Assembly: GCA_018064245.1 (NCBI GenBank)
Contig: JAGHVO010000012.1
Span: forward strand, 48,854-112,853
DNA: 64,000 nucleotides
Direction: 5' to 3'
From: Candidatus Colimorpha pelethequi
Lineage (GTDB): Bacteria > Bacteroidota > Bacteroidia > Bacteroidales > P3
The position numbers and the translations under genes were made by a program. Positions 52,978 to 62,471 of this stretch are shown in pieces; position 1 is the stretch's first letter; every line of letters starts with the position of its first letter. The notes below the pieces were generated by a model, which saw only the letters and a list, made by a program, of their open reading frames with translations, had not been told where the DNA came from and made no database searches.

Positions 52978-54093
52978 TTAAAAGATAATTTCAATGAGAT
53001 GCTGAATATTGGCAACGTTAGAATAATACGAGGAAAGAAGTTCAGATCGCAAAATCATATCCTCCTGTGTGAATGAACGTTGCATAAGAACTGCAAGTTG
53101 CTGTTTCATTTCCTGTGGTGTGTCGGCAACGTGGCAGATGGGACTCAACGGAGTGCCTGCAAGCATGTTACTGTTTACAAGACAATGTCTGCCGCAATAT
53201 AAGGAATTGAGCAACTTGAGTTTCAATCCCGTAGGTTGGTCTGTTACCAAAATGTTGACTTGCGCATCTTGCATCAGTTGTTGCATCTGATTGTCATCAG
53301 GCGAAGCAACCAACTGGATGTTGTCGTACTGACTTACAAGTCTTTGCAGCAGCTGCGAAGGTCTTTTTCCAGCAATCACCAAACGATATTGTGTGTTTGC
53401 AAACACTTGTGTGATAAGCCATTCTGCGGCATGGTAGTTTTCGGGAACGGTAAGATTGCCATGGTAAAAGGCGTAATTGCCAGTGCCTTCTTGCGAAATC
53501 ACCTCGTCGTAAGGGTGCATGGCGGGATGCAAAACAACCTTGCGACAACCTATTTCTTGAAAATGGGCAGCATCGGCTTCGGTAATTGCCAAAACGGCAT
53601 CCGCTTTCAACAGCACCGGCTCGTAGCGACGCAGTTTGCGCGCATCCTGACGAAGATAAAGTCTTTTCCACCAACGTTTTTCCACTTGAGCCAGATTGGC
53701 GTAGTAATCGTGTTCAACATTATGTGCACGAACCACAATAGTACGCTTAGATTCGGAGCGCAGTTGCTCCAACAGCCAACAGTTGTGCAAACCTTCCAAC
53801 AAGATAGGATAATCATCTTGGCGCAGCCGCTCAAGCAACGCATTGTTGCAACGCGACGCCACGATGAAAGGTCGCTTTGCCAACAAATGATGGGGCAGCA
53901 TCTCACGCTTGTAGTAGCAAACCTCCTCGCAAATCTGCTGAAGTTCTTGAGCCTCAGTCCTTCCGTACGTATAGCAATGCAGATGCACCTTGACACCCTG
54001 CTGAGCCAGACAACGAACCCGATGAAACACGTCAATCACGCCGCCATAGTCGGCAGGAAAAGGGACATTGAAAGAGACGACGTGAAGATGCAT
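52978..54093 (-). CDS. glycosyltransferase, GT-B (family 4-like)
   Basis: A 371-aa cytosolic GT-B enzyme. N-terminal Rossmann with FNVPFPADYGGVIDVFHRVRCLAQQGVKVHLH; a conserved RAHNVEHDYYANLA; C-terminal donor-binding domain with FYHGNLTVPENYHAAEWLI, RLVIAGKRPSQ and a region corresponding to the EX7E motif around LKLLNSLYCG. Substrate unknown. Neighbour to the SGNH gene, which could deacetylate or de-esterify a glycan. Confidence 0.8.
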   Translation of the reverse strand: MHLHVVSFNVPFPADYGGVIDVFHRVRCLAQQGVKVHLHCYTYGRTEAQELQQICEEVCYYKREMLPHHLLAKRPFIVASRCNNALLERLRQDDYPILLEGLHNCWLLEQLRSESKRTIVVRAHNVEHDYYANLAQVEKRWWKRLYLRQDARKLRRYEPVLLKADAVLAITEADAAHFQEIGCRKVVLHPAMHPYDEVISQEGTGNYAFYHGNLTVPENYHAAEWLITQVFANTQYRLVIAGKRPSQLLQRLVSQYDNIQLVASPDDNQMQQLMQDAQVNILVTDQPTGLKLKLLNSLYCGRHCLVNSNMLAGTPLSPICHVADTPQEMKQQLAVLMQRSFTQEDMILRSELLSSYYSNVANIQHLIEIIF

Positions 54094-54145
54094 AAGTGAA
54101 AATGGAAAGTTAAAGTAAGTATTAAGTTCGTTGCATATTGTATTG

Positions 54146-54916
54146 TCAGTTCACGGATACCATCAAACCATCGTATGCAAGATGAACGTTGGAAGGCAAG
54201 ATTTTCTCGACCTCGGCATGAAGCCCCATTTCGTGACTCATGTGGGTTATATAAGCTTCACGAGGATTGACCAACTTGATGATTTCCAATGCTTCTGGCA
54301 ACGAATAATGCGAAAAATGTTTCGTTTGGCGCAACGAATTGATAACCAACACATCTACATTCGTCAATTTTAGCAATTCTTCTTCACTGATAAAATTGGC
54401 GTCGGTAATATAGGCAAGATTTCCAATACGATAGCCCAACACAGGCATAGTCTTGTGCATTGCCTTTATGGGCATTATTAAATGTTTGCCAATCTTAAAA
54501 GGATCGTCGCCGCTCAAACAATGAAGATCCGCTTCGGGCAGTCCCGGAAATTCGTGATAGTCGAAAATGTAGTGATAATCACGCTGCAAGATATCCAAGG
54601 CTGTTTTGTTGGCATAGACCTGCATTTTACAGTTCTGCGTGTAGTTGAAAGCGCGAATGTCGTCAATACCCGCAACATGGTCGCGATGGGCGTGGGTGAT
54701 GAGAATCCCGTCGAGATGCATAACCTGCTGGCGAAGCATCTGTTCGCGGAAATCAGGACCGATGTCGATAAGAAAATTGAGGTTGTCGTCGGTGGTAATC
54801 AAAGCGGAAGTTCGCAACCTGCGGTCGCGGGAATCCGTTGATTGACACACGGGACACTTACAAGTTATGACGGGTACCCCTTGAGAAGTACCCGTACCTA
54901 AAAAAGTGATTTTCAC
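54146..54916 (-). CDS. MBL-fold metallohydrolase (PhnP-like)
   Basis: A 256-aa metallo-beta-lactamase-fold hydrolase with FLGTGTSQGVPVITCKCPVC at the N-terminus, the Zn motif THAHRDHVAGIDD, further His in YHEFPGL and HKTMPVLGY, and THMSHEMG near the end. The CKCPVC start and the GTGTSQGVP loop resemble PhnP-type cyclic phosphodiesterases, but such proteins outside phn operons have unknown substrates. It lies between the glycosyltransferase and rprY. Confidence 0.85.
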   Translation of the reverse strand: MKITFLGTGTSQGVPVITCKCPVCQSTDSRDRRLRTSALITTDDNLNFLIDIGPDFREQMLRQQVMHLDGILITHAHRDHVAGIDDIRAFNYTQNCKMQVYANKTALDILQRDYHYIFDYHEFPGLPEADLHCLSGDDPFKIGKHLIMPIKAMHKTMPVLGYRIGNLAYITDANFISEEELLKLTNVDVLVINSLRQTKHFSHYSLPEALEIIKLVNPREAYITHMSHEMGLHAEVEKILPSNVHLAYDGLMVSVN

Positions 54917-54999
54917 TTAAATAATTGTTTTCTTTAGAAAATACGTAAAATCGGCATACCAACAGGTAAAATTCCTCAAACCTGCGAATACTAACAAAA

Positions 55000-55692
55000 T
55001 CACGTTTTTTGAACCAACTTAAAACCGACACCGTGGATATTGACAATCTCGAGTTGAGGATCATCCTTAAGATATTTTCTCAACTTAGTGATATAGACAT
55101 CCATGCTACGAGCGGCAAAGAAACTGTCGTCTTTCCATATTTTCTGGAGCGTGCTGTTACGATCAACCAGTTGGTTGAAATTGATGGCAAAGAAACGCAG
55201 CAGGTCGCTTTCCCTTGTGGTAAGCGTACGCGTTTCGCCATTCACCGTCAAAGTACGATGGAAATAATCGAAAGTGGTATTGCTGAAATGGAAAAGGTTC
55301 TTTTCGGGCTTGCCGTCATCGAAAGCGCGTCGAATGTTGGCATTGAGGCGAGCCAGCAGTTCGTCCATGCTGAACGGCTTGGTGATGTAGTCGTCGGCAC
55401 CGACCTCAAAACCCTTTAACTTATCGGCCTCAAGATTCTTTGCTGAGAGGAACAGGATAGGAGTTTTCTTATCCACACGACGAATTTCCTTAGCCACGGC
55501 ATAGCCATCCTTAACGGGCATCATAATGTCGAGGATACAGGCGTCGATGTCTTCTTTTTGATAGGTATCAAGAGCAATCTGACCATCTGTAGCGAGAAAT
55601 ACGGAATAGCCTTTTTGAGTGAGATATGCGTTCAGAATGGTACCCAGATTGGGATCATCTTCAGCAACCAACAGTTTTATACCTAAATTCAT
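55000..55692 (-). CDS. rprY: OmpR-family response regulator RprY
   Basis: A 230-aa response regulator. Receiver domain: LLVAEDDPNLG (acidic pocket), phospho-acceptor Asp in CILDIMMPVKDG (about residue 56), FLSAKN and KPFSMDELLAR. C-terminal winged helix with LTTRESDLLRFF and RSMDVYITKLRKYLKDD. The RprY name follows its Bacteroides namesake, whose partner RprX is a sensor kinase; no kinase gene is adjacent, so it is an orphan here. It follows the cyclophilin gene by 33 nt. Confidence 0.9.
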   Translation of the reverse strand: MNLGIKLLVAEDDPNLGTILNAYLTQKGYSVFLATDGQIALDTYQKEDIDACILDIMMPVKDGYAVAKEIRRVDKKTPILFLSAKNLEADKLKGFEVGADDYITKPFSMDELLARLNANIRRAFDDGKPEKNLFHFSNTTFDYFHRTLTVNGETRTLTTRESDLLRFFAINFNQLVDRNSTLQKIWKDDSFFAARSMDVYITKLRKYLKDDPQLEIVNIHGVGFKLVQKT

Positions 55693-55725
55693 GATTTTAT
55701 AAATTTATTTAGTTATTTCGAAAAT

Positions 55726-56181
55726 TTATTCTTCAACAATTGTTATGGATTCAATCAGGTCGCCCGGACGAATGGCATCTACAACGTCAAGTCCTTCGAT
55801 CACTTTGCCGAAGCAAGTGTGCACACCGTCAAGATGTTGGGTGTTTTGCCTGTTGTGGCAAATGAAGAATTGAGATCCGCCAGTGTCCTTTCCTGCGTGA
55901 GCCATAGAGAGTACGCCTCGGTCGTGGTATTGTTTTTCGGCTTGCGTCTCACATTTGATGGCATATCCTGGACCACCCGTGCCAATGCGTGGATCGCCCC
56001 AGTTGCGGGAGAAAGGACAGCCGCCTTGGATAACGAAATCGGGAATGACACGATGGAAACGAAGACCATTATAGAAACCTTCTTTTGACAATTTGACAAA
56101 ATTAGCTACAGTATTCGGCACTTCTTTTTCATAAAATACGACTTTCATGGTGCCTTTGGGTGTTTTAATTTCTGCAAACAT
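55726..56181 (-). CDS. peptidyl-prolyl cis-trans isomerase (cyclophilin type)
   Basis: A 151-aa cyclophilin with no signal peptide, therefore cytoplasmic. Active-site residues: [32 protein letters not shown] (Gln/Phe) and [14 protein letters not shown]. Normal length for a compact bacterial form. Confidence 0.93.
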   Translation of the reverse strand: MFAEIKTPKGTMKVVFYEKEVPNTVANFVKLSKEGFYNGLRFHRVIPDFVIQGGCPFSRNWGDPRIGTGGPGYAIKCETQAEKQYHDRGVLSMAHAGKDTGGSQFFICHNRQNTQHLDGVHTCFGKVIEGLDVVDAIRPGDLIESITIVEE

Positions 56182-56388
56182 AGTTTACGGTTTTTAATAT
56201 TTTGTATTATATTAACAAAAAAACTTGCAGATTATTGTTAAAAATGCATTTTTTAATTCGTAGTAATATTACTCAACAATGTCATCAAATCAATACATCA
56301 CACTGATTTCAATACATTTATATCCAAAATCAAGAATAATGGTTTATTTTGCAGATAAAAATTTTTTTTAAGAAAACGGAAACAAATG

Positions 56389-56396
56389 TATCTTTG
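56389..56396 (+). promoter_or_regulatory. -7 box TATCTTTG for the SprT-like gene
   Basis: Consensus TATCTTTG only 8 nt before the ATG at 56405, so the message would have almost no 5' leader. Confidence 0.6.
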
Positions 56397-56404
56397 CAGT
56401 TATT

Positions 56405-57040
56405 ATGAAAACTCGAGAGCAATATATAGCGATACTAAAAAAGTATCTTCCCGAAGGGTGTGAAGATTTGATTTACACCTACATTACGCAAGAGAACGTT
56501 GTGAAACTGCATATTACACGCGAACGAAAATCCAAACTTGGCGACTATCGCTGTCCACAGCCGCAGCATGATTTTCACGAGATAAGTATAAACGGTGATT
56601 TGAACAGCTATTTCTTCCTTTGGGTGTTACTGCACGAAATGGCGCATTTGGAAACCTGGAAACGATACGGCAACAAGGTAATGCCACATGGCCACGAATG
56701 GCAAGGAGAATATGCGGAATTGATTCTTTCATATCTGCAATACTTTCCGAAAGAGACACAACCCATGCTGCACCGCTATGCAAAAGCGATACCGTTGAGC
56801 CAAGTCTTGCATACACAAATCGAGAACAACCTGCATCGCTACGACAGCGGATTTGACGCAAAAGAAGAGTTGCGTCTCAACGACTTGCACCAAGGCGATG
56901 TTTTTGAGTTGCGCAACCGTCCAGGCATACAGTTCAAAGCCTTGGAAAAGCGTCGCACCCGTTGGCGTTGCGTGATGCTTGCCGACGGGCGCGAATACTT
57001 GGTGGCAGGAAATGCGCTGGTAAAACAGCGTGAATTATGA
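56405..57040 (+). CDS. SprT-like zinc metalloprotease-family protein
   Basis: A 211-aa protein with the metallopeptidase motif LLHEMAHLETW (HExxH, about residue 79) and a third His in MPHGHEWQGEY, as in SprT/Spartan-like domains, which process DNA-protein crosslinks in eukaryotes. The usual C-terminal zinc ribbon is replaced by a short basic domain (QFKALEKRRTRWRCVML). Bacterial members have no settled function. Ends 12 nt before the convergent lepB stop. Confidence 0.85.
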   Translation: MKTREQYIAILKKYLPEGCEDLIYTYITQENVVKLHITRERKSKLGDYRCPQPQHDFHEISINGDLNSYFFLWVLLHEMAHLETWKRYGNKVMPHGHEWQGEYAELILSYLQYFPKETQPMLHRYAKAIPLSQVLHTQIENNLHRYDSGFDAKEELRLNDLHQGDVFELRNRPGIQFKALEKRRTRWRCVMLADGREYLVAGNALVKQREL

Positions 57041-57052
57041 ATTCGCCATCAT

Positions 57053-58591
57053 CTAATCAATTTTAGAAGCCTTACGCATCACACGGTTCCAACGAATCTT
57101 TCCACTGTCCTTGTCCTTTGAGAAGATGACGCGCGAAGCCTTTCCAACCACATGGTCTTCAGGTACGAAGCCCCAATAACGGCTATCGGCGCTGTTGTGG
57201 CGGTTGTCGCCCATCATCCAATAATAGTCCATCTTGCAGGTATAAGTGTCCGTTTCGTTGCCATTGATGAAAATCTTTCCATTGCGAACCTCAAGGGTAT
57301 TGTTCTCAAACACAGAGATCACACGCATGTAAAGCGGCAGATTTTCAAGCGTAAGATGCAACGTTTCACCTTTGTGCGGAATGTGTACAGGTCCGAAATT
57401 GTCGACGCTCCACTGATAGCCGTCGGCATGGGGGAACAGTGTTTGACCATTCTCGCCTGCGGGATATACTACAGCCACAACCGAATCCACATCTTCGCGT
57501 TGGCGCAATTGTTCGGCCATCTCAACAGGCAACGGAATTTCGTAAGCACGAAGACCTTCATACTGCTGCATCAACACCGCCGTACCAAAATCCTCGTCCG
57601 ACACGCCGGCTTTTTCAAGCGCCTTGCGAGGATTGTGACACGAAGGGTTGAAATAGACATCGTAAGTAAACTGAACATAACGCGGAGCCTCAAGCGGCTT
57701 GCCGTTGATATACACCATTTGGTCGATAATCTGGATATCTTCACCAGGAAGACCTATGCAGCGTTTGATGAAGTTTTCCCGCTTATCGACAGGACGCACC
57801 CTGATTTCTCCAAATTGCGCAGGATTGTTGTGCACCACATCGCGACCATACTCTCTCACCAAGTCATGATAGCTGCGGTTGCTCTGGAAAGCGGTACACA
57901 TAGTGTCGCCATCGGGATAGTTGAACACCACAGCATCGTAACGCTCCACATTTCCAAATCCAGGAAAACGATGGTACGGCAATTCAATCCATTTGAGATA
58001 AGATTCCGTGTTGCCATGCGACAAAGGCATTACATTGTGTACCAACGGAAAACTCAACGGAGTCATCATCACGCGAGGGCCATAGGCGACCTTGCTTACC
58101 ATGAGACGGTCGCCCACCAAGAGAGATTTTTCCATGGAAGAAGAAGGAATGCGATATAGCTCAAAGTTGTTGGCGCGAATAATCACGGCGGCGACAAGCG
58201 CGAAGACGATGGCGTCGAGCCAGTCGCGGGCTTCGCTAATCTTATGAGGCGGAAGGTCTTTGGGATCGGTATAGACATATTTCTTGGACAAACCCAACAA
58301 CGGAAGATAGACGCAAGGCAGCACAACAGCCACGGTCTGCTCCCAAAAGCCATAGCGACGGAAAACCTTCGCCGTTTCGACAACCATCAACAGAAAGGTA
58401 TAAACATTGATGGCGGGAATCGCGAAATAAATGTACCATTTCCAGCTTTTTCCGCATACCTTAATCCATACTACAACATTGTAAATGGGAATCAACGACT
58501 TCCACGGCGCCACGCCGGCCTTTTTGAAAATAAACCATAATCCCAAATGCACACCGAAAAAATAGAGAATGACAAGAATGTTGTAAACCAT
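57053..58591 (-). CDS. lepB: signal peptidase I with N-terminal DUF5684-like membrane domain
   Basis: A 512-aa protein. Residues 1-125 contain about four helices resembling DUF5684 (PWKSLIPIYNVVVWIKVCGKSWKWY). The S26 signal-peptidase domain follows: catalytic Ser152 in IPSSSMEKSLLVGDRLMV, catalytic Lys in ENFIKRCIGLPGEDI, and DNRHNSADSRYWG near the end. A ~140-residue insertion between boxes is typical of the Bacteroidota enzymes. It processes Sec substrates, including the secreted proteins in this window. Upstream by 38 nt is the second glycosyltransferase gene. Confidence 0.93.
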   Translation of the reverse strand: MVYNILVILYFFGVHLGLWFIFKKAGVAPWKSLIPIYNVVVWIKVCGKSWKWYIYFAIPAINVYTFLLMVVETAKVFRRYGFWEQTVAVVLPCVYLPLLGLSKKYVYTDPKDLPPHKISEARDWLDAIVFALVAAVIIRANNFELYRIPSSSMEKSLLVGDRLMVSKVAYGPRVMMTPLSFPLVHNVMPLSHGNTESYLKWIELPYHRFPGFGNVERYDAVVFNYPDGDTMCTAFQSNRSYHDLVREYGRDVVHNNPAQFGEIRVRPVDKRENFIKRCIGLPGEDIQIIDQMVYINGKPLEAPRYVQFTYDVYFNPSCHNPRKALEKAGVSDEDFGTAVLMQQYEGLRAYEIPLPVEMAEQLRQREDVDSVVAVVYPAGENGQTLFPHADGYQWSVDNFGPVHIPHKGETLHLTLENLPLYMRVISVFENNTLEVRNGKIFINGNETDTYTCKMDYYWMMGDNRHNSADSRYWGFVPEDHVVGKASRVIFSKDKDSGKIRWNRVMRKASKID

Positions 58592-58629
58592 AAAAAGTTG
58601 AATTTAGAGTGTTATAAAGTTGAAATCAT

Positions 58630-59769
58630 TTATTCTGAAGATTGTTTTTTATTGAAAGCCGACGCCACGGCACGAAGCAAGACCTCTCGCTCGTTCTGCC
58701 AACATAGTTCTTTGGCCGCGACGTCAAACCGTGCATTTCTTTCCTGCGAAGGCATTTCTTGCCAATATTGAATGGTTTGACGCACAACTTCCGCCAACTT
58801 TTCACTTCCCAACCTTTCCTCCACCAGCTGCCCGACAGCATAGCGATTGACCACATTCCTGATTTCAGGAAAATCGGAAGCCAAAACAGGCACATGTGCA
58901 TGGATGAAGTCGCCAATGCGGTTTGGCAACGAATAGTAATAGTTAAGGCCGAGATTATCCATCACCACATAACCCAATGCTGCTTGTCGCGTGATGGATT
59001 TTAGCGCCTGACATTCCACTCGGTTTTGGAAGATGATGCGATCTTTCCAAGGCTTTTGGGAAACATAGCGCTTCAGCGGAGCCAAAATGTCGCCATCGCC
59101 GACAATCAAGAAACGATAGCCTTCCAAAAACTCCATGGCATCAACCATGGCGACAAGTCCCCTACCCTTGTTGACGGCTCCTTGGTAAAGAATAACAGGG
59201 ACTTCGGCGACATCAGTCGCTGAAACAGCATTCTCTTCGGCTTGATAAATGGGAAAATTGCGCACGACCTGCATTCTCACACCATAGCGAGAACGATAGT
59301 ATCCAGCGATACTCGGACATACCGTAACGGCCGCATCGACTTTGGGGAATAGTTTCTTCTCCAAAAACGCCCAAAAGCGCTTCACCCTAGGACGACGTAC
59401 CAATTCGGGGACCTCCGGAAAAAGCTCGTGGGCATCAAGAAAAAGCGGTTTGTGACGCAAGCGAGCCACACAGTAGCATGCCAACAACGTATCCGTATCG
59501 TTGGCATAGAAAAGGTCGGCGTTGCTCCTTAGAAGTCGGAAGAAAAGACGGAGATTGTATTCGGCATAGAAAAGAAACGATCTGCGGAACAGCAAACGCA
59601 TGCGCACAGTTTCGTAAGCTCGGTTCAACGGGAGCGAATAAGGCAATTTGCGGCCGATGAGCGTCACCTCATAACCACCATCCGTCAAGGTTTGACAGGA
59701 ACGATGCACACGCTGGTCAGTCACAATATCATTGATGACAGCCATTGCAATATGAGGTTGGTGCGCCAT
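58630..59769 (-). CDS. glycosyltransferase family 4-like protein
   Basis: A 379-aa GT-B enzyme. N-terminal domain with IAMAVINDIVTDQRVHRSC; acceptor region FYANDTDTLLACYCVARLRHKPLFLDAHELFPE; donor-binding C-terminal domain with ILYQGAVNKGRGL, FLIVGDGDI and a nucleotide-sugar EX7E-like segment near LPNRIGDFIHAHVPVL. Probably modifies an envelope glycan; donor and acceptor are unknown. It is distinct from the 52978 enzyme. Confidence 0.8.
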   Translation of the reverse strand: MAHQPHIAMAVINDIVTDQRVHRSCQTLTDGGYEVTLIGRKLPYSLPLNRAYETVRMRLLFRRSFLFYAEYNLRLFFRLLRSNADLFYANDTDTLLACYCVARLRHKPLFLDAHELFPEVPELVRRPRVKRFWAFLEKKLFPKVDAAVTVCPSIAGYYRSRYGVRMQVVRNFPIYQAEENAVSATDVAEVPVILYQGAVNKGRGLVAMVDAMEFLEGYRFLIVGDGDILAPLKRYVSQKPWKDRIIFQNRVECQALKSITRQAALGYVVMDNLGLNYYYSLPNRIGDFIHAHVPVLASDFPEIRNVVNRYAVGQLVEERLGSEKLAEVVRQTIQYWQEMPSQERNARFDVAAKELCWQNEREVLLRAVASAFNKKQSSE

Positions 59770-59939
59770 GAGATTGGTTGTTGCTGAATTGTTTATTTTC
59801 CAAATATCCTGTTAATACGAAAAGAGTCAAAACAAACATAACGCCCGAGGTTTCCGCGTTGCTTTCACCAACTTCCGCCTCGAATTTTCAACTCTTAGCC
59901 AATAACTAAAAATATATAACGCAATTCTTCTTTTTTTCG

Positions 59940-59947
59940 TATTTTTG
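59940..59947 (+). promoter_or_regulatory. -7 box TATTTTTG for priA
   Basis: Consensus TAnnTTTG 22 nt before the priA ATG at 59970. Confidence 0.55.
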
Positions 59948-59969
59948 CAAACAAGAAATCACTACAAGA

Positions 59970-62426
59970 ATGGAGACATTGTTTGTTGACGTAATATTGC
60001 CGCTTCATCTGCGCGACACCTACACCTATCGAGTACCGCAAGAGTACAACGATTCCGTGAAGGTAGGACAACGCGTTGTGGTGCAATTCGGCAGACAAAA
60101 ACTCTATTCCGCCGTAATACGTCGCATTCACGACAAGGTGCCAAATTACAAGGTAAAATACATCCTCGCCATTTTGGACACCTTCCCAATGATTGAGGAA
60201 CGCCATTTGCAATTGTGGGAATGGATTGCCTCCTACTACATGTGCTATATCGGTGATGTGATGGCCATTGCGCTCCCATCGGCATTCCGATTGGCCAGCG
60301 AATCGGCGTTGGCGATTCACCCTGATTTCTCGGGCGAACTATCCGACCTCTCTCGCAACGAAATGCGTGTGGTGGAACTGCTTTCGGAAATACCCGTGAT
60401 GACCGTACAAGACATTGCCAAAGCGCTTGAAATCAAGACCATCATGCCGCTCGTCCATACCATGATAGAAAAACATATCATTGTAATGGACGAAGACCTA
60501 CATGAACGGTTCAAGCCACGAAAAGTGCAATGGATCTCGCTTGCCGAACAATACCAAAACGAAGCCGCCGCCAAAGAACTTTTCGATTCTTTGGAAAAGA
60601 AGAAAACGACTCTAAAACAATTAGATGTACTGCTTAAATTCATGCAGTTATCGAACTTTGGCAAAGAGGCGATACTCAAAAAACAACTGACGGATTGCAT
60701 AGATGGTCAGCTGTCGAGCCTTAACACGCTCGTCAAGAATGGAATACTGATACAAGAAGAACGTGTAGCGAGTCGCTTGGAGACATACGAACGTACCTCC
60801 AATCCCGACACCATCGCCCTCAACGAAGAGCAGCAACAAGCCTTTGAGACACTTTCGACAAACAGCCAGTCGGTGAGCTTACTTCACGGAGTGACTTCGA
60901 GCGGCAAGACAGAAGTTTATATCAAACTCATTCAAAAGACTTTGGAGCAAGGTAAACAGGTGCTTTTCCTCTTGCCGGAAATAGCACTTACGGCACAGCT
61001 TATCAATCGTTTGCGAAAATTCTTCGGCAACGAAGTTGGCGTTTATCACTCCCGATTCTCTCCAAGCCAAAGGGCGCAGGTTTGGCAACGTGCTCACAAC
61101 CAAGATGGATACAAGATTCTGCTTGGCGCACGCAGCGCACTTTTCCTGCCCTTCCGGAACTTGGGGTTGGTAATTGTCGATGAAGAGCACGACCCTTCCT
61201 ACAAACAATACGAACCGGCGCCACGCTACGGCGGACGCGACACAGCCATCTATCTCGCACATCTCTGGAACGCCAAGACCGTTCTCGGCTCCGCCACACC
61301 CAGTATCGAGAGCTATTTCAACGTCAAAAACGGAAAATACGGATTTGCCGAGATGAAGCACCGCTTCGGCGGCTTGCAGATGCCCGAGGTGCTTTGCGTT
61401 GACATGAAAGAGGCCACGAAAAAGAAAGAAGTCAACGGCTATTTCTCCAAATTTCTCATCGATCATATCCAAGAAGCGCTCAACAATCACGAACAAGTCA
61501 TACTATTCCAAAACCGACGTGGGTTCTCGCTTCGGATCGAATGCAACGACTGCAACTGGACCCCGCAATGCGTAAACTGCGACGTGTCGCTGGTCTATCA
61601 CAAAGCCACCAATAGTCTCCGCTGTCACTACTGCGGCTATTCCATCCCAGTCCCGACAGAATGTCCGCAATGCCATTCACGGCATCTTTCCATGAAAGGA
61701 TTTGGAACAGAGCGTATTGAAGAAGACCTCAGCATTCATTTCCCCAACGCCAGAGTGGCTCGTATGGATTTCGACAGCACACGTCAGCAAAACCACTACA
61801 CCGAGCTAATCAACGACTTTGAAGACAGAAAGATAGACATTCTCGTAGGCACGCAGATGGTCACCAAAGGACTGGACTTCGACAATGTGAGCGTGGTAGG
61901 CATACTTAGTGCCGACAACCTTATCTATTTCCCTGATTTCCGCGCTTTTGAGCGTGCTTTTCAGCAGATGATGCAGGTAAGCGGTCGCGCAGGAAGACAC
62001 GGTCACCAAGGCAAAGTCATCATACAGACCTACAATCCTTGGCACCAAGCCATCCGCAACGTGATAGACAACGACTACCAAGAAATGTACAACAGTCAGG
62101 TGACAGAGCGGCGCGTGTTCCGATATCCACCCTACTACCGATTCATCGACATCACCATTCGCCACAAAGACGAAGAACGACTCAACGAAGGCGCTGCAGC
62201 GTTGGCGACACAGCTTCGTAACGTATTCGGCAATCGAGTTATGGGTCCAGAATATCCAAGCATCAAACGTGTGAGAGGACTCTATATCAAAAAAATAATG
62301 ATCCGATTCGAACGCACCGAACCCGTTTCAGAAGCAAAAAAAATCATTCTCGACATGGCCGACAAGCTCACATTAGACAAGGCTTTCGCCTCATTGTCAA
62401 TTCATTTCGATGTAGATCCTCAGTAA
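59970..62426 (+). CDS. priA: primosomal protein N' (replication restart helicase PriA)
   Basis: An 818-aa SF2 helicase that reloads the replisome at collapsed forks. N-terminal 3'-DNA-binding domain (TYRVPQEYNDSVKVGQRVVVQFG), winged helix region, Walker A GVTSSGKTEVY, DEEH box in VIVDEEHDPSYKQY, two Zn-binding clusters (CNDCNWTPQCVNC and CHYCGYSIPVPTECPQC), then VGTQMVTKGLDFDNV and QVSGRAGRHG of the second RecA lobe. Length and motifs are complete. Confidence 0.96.
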   Translation: METLFVDVILPLHLRDTYTYRVPQEYNDSVKVGQRVVVQFGRQKLYSAVIRRIHDKVPNYKVKYILAILDTFPMIEERHLQLWEWIASYYMCYIGDVMAIALPSAFRLASESALAIHPDFSGELSDLSRNEMRVVELLSEIPVMTVQDIAKALEIKTIMPLVHTMIEKHIIVMDEDLHERFKPRKVQWISLAEQYQNEAAAKELFDSLEKKKTTLKQLDVLLKFMQLSNFGKEAILKKQLTDCIDGQLSSLNTLVKNGILIQEERVASRLETYERTSNPDTIALNEEQQQAFETLSTNSQSVSLLHGVTSSGKTEVYIKLIQKTLEQGKQVLFLLPEIALTAQLINRLRKFFGNEVGVYHSRFSPSQRAQVWQRAHNQDGYKILLGARSALFLPFRNLGLVIVDEEHDPSYKQYEPAPRYGGRDTAIYLAHLWNAKTVLGSATPSIESYFNVKNGKYGFAEMKHRFGGLQMPEVLCVDMKEATKKKEVNGYFSKFLIDHIQEALNNHEQVILFQNRRGFSLRIECNDCNWTPQCVNCDVSLVYHKATNSLRCHYCGYSIPVPTECPQCHSRHLSMKGFGTERIEEDLSIHFPNARVARMDFDSTRQQNHYTELINDFEDRKIDILVGTQMVTKGLDFDNVSVVGILSADNLIYFPDFRAFERAFQQMMQVSGRAGRHGHQGKVIIQTYNPWHQAIRNVIDNDYQEMYNSQVTERRVFRYPPYYRFIDITIRHKDEERLNEGAAALATQLRNVFGNRVMGPEYPSIKRVRGLYIKKIMIRFERTEPVSEAKKIILDMADKLTLDKAFASLSIHFDVDPQ

Positions 62427-62471
62427 TTTAGTGAATCGGAAATACACATATATATCATAATACGCAAATCC

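Noticed and set aside
57152..58159. Open frame of about 335 codons opposite lepB
   Set aside because: The S26 peptidase motifs on the minus strand are unambiguous; the plus-strand frame is Arg/His-rich antisense translation.
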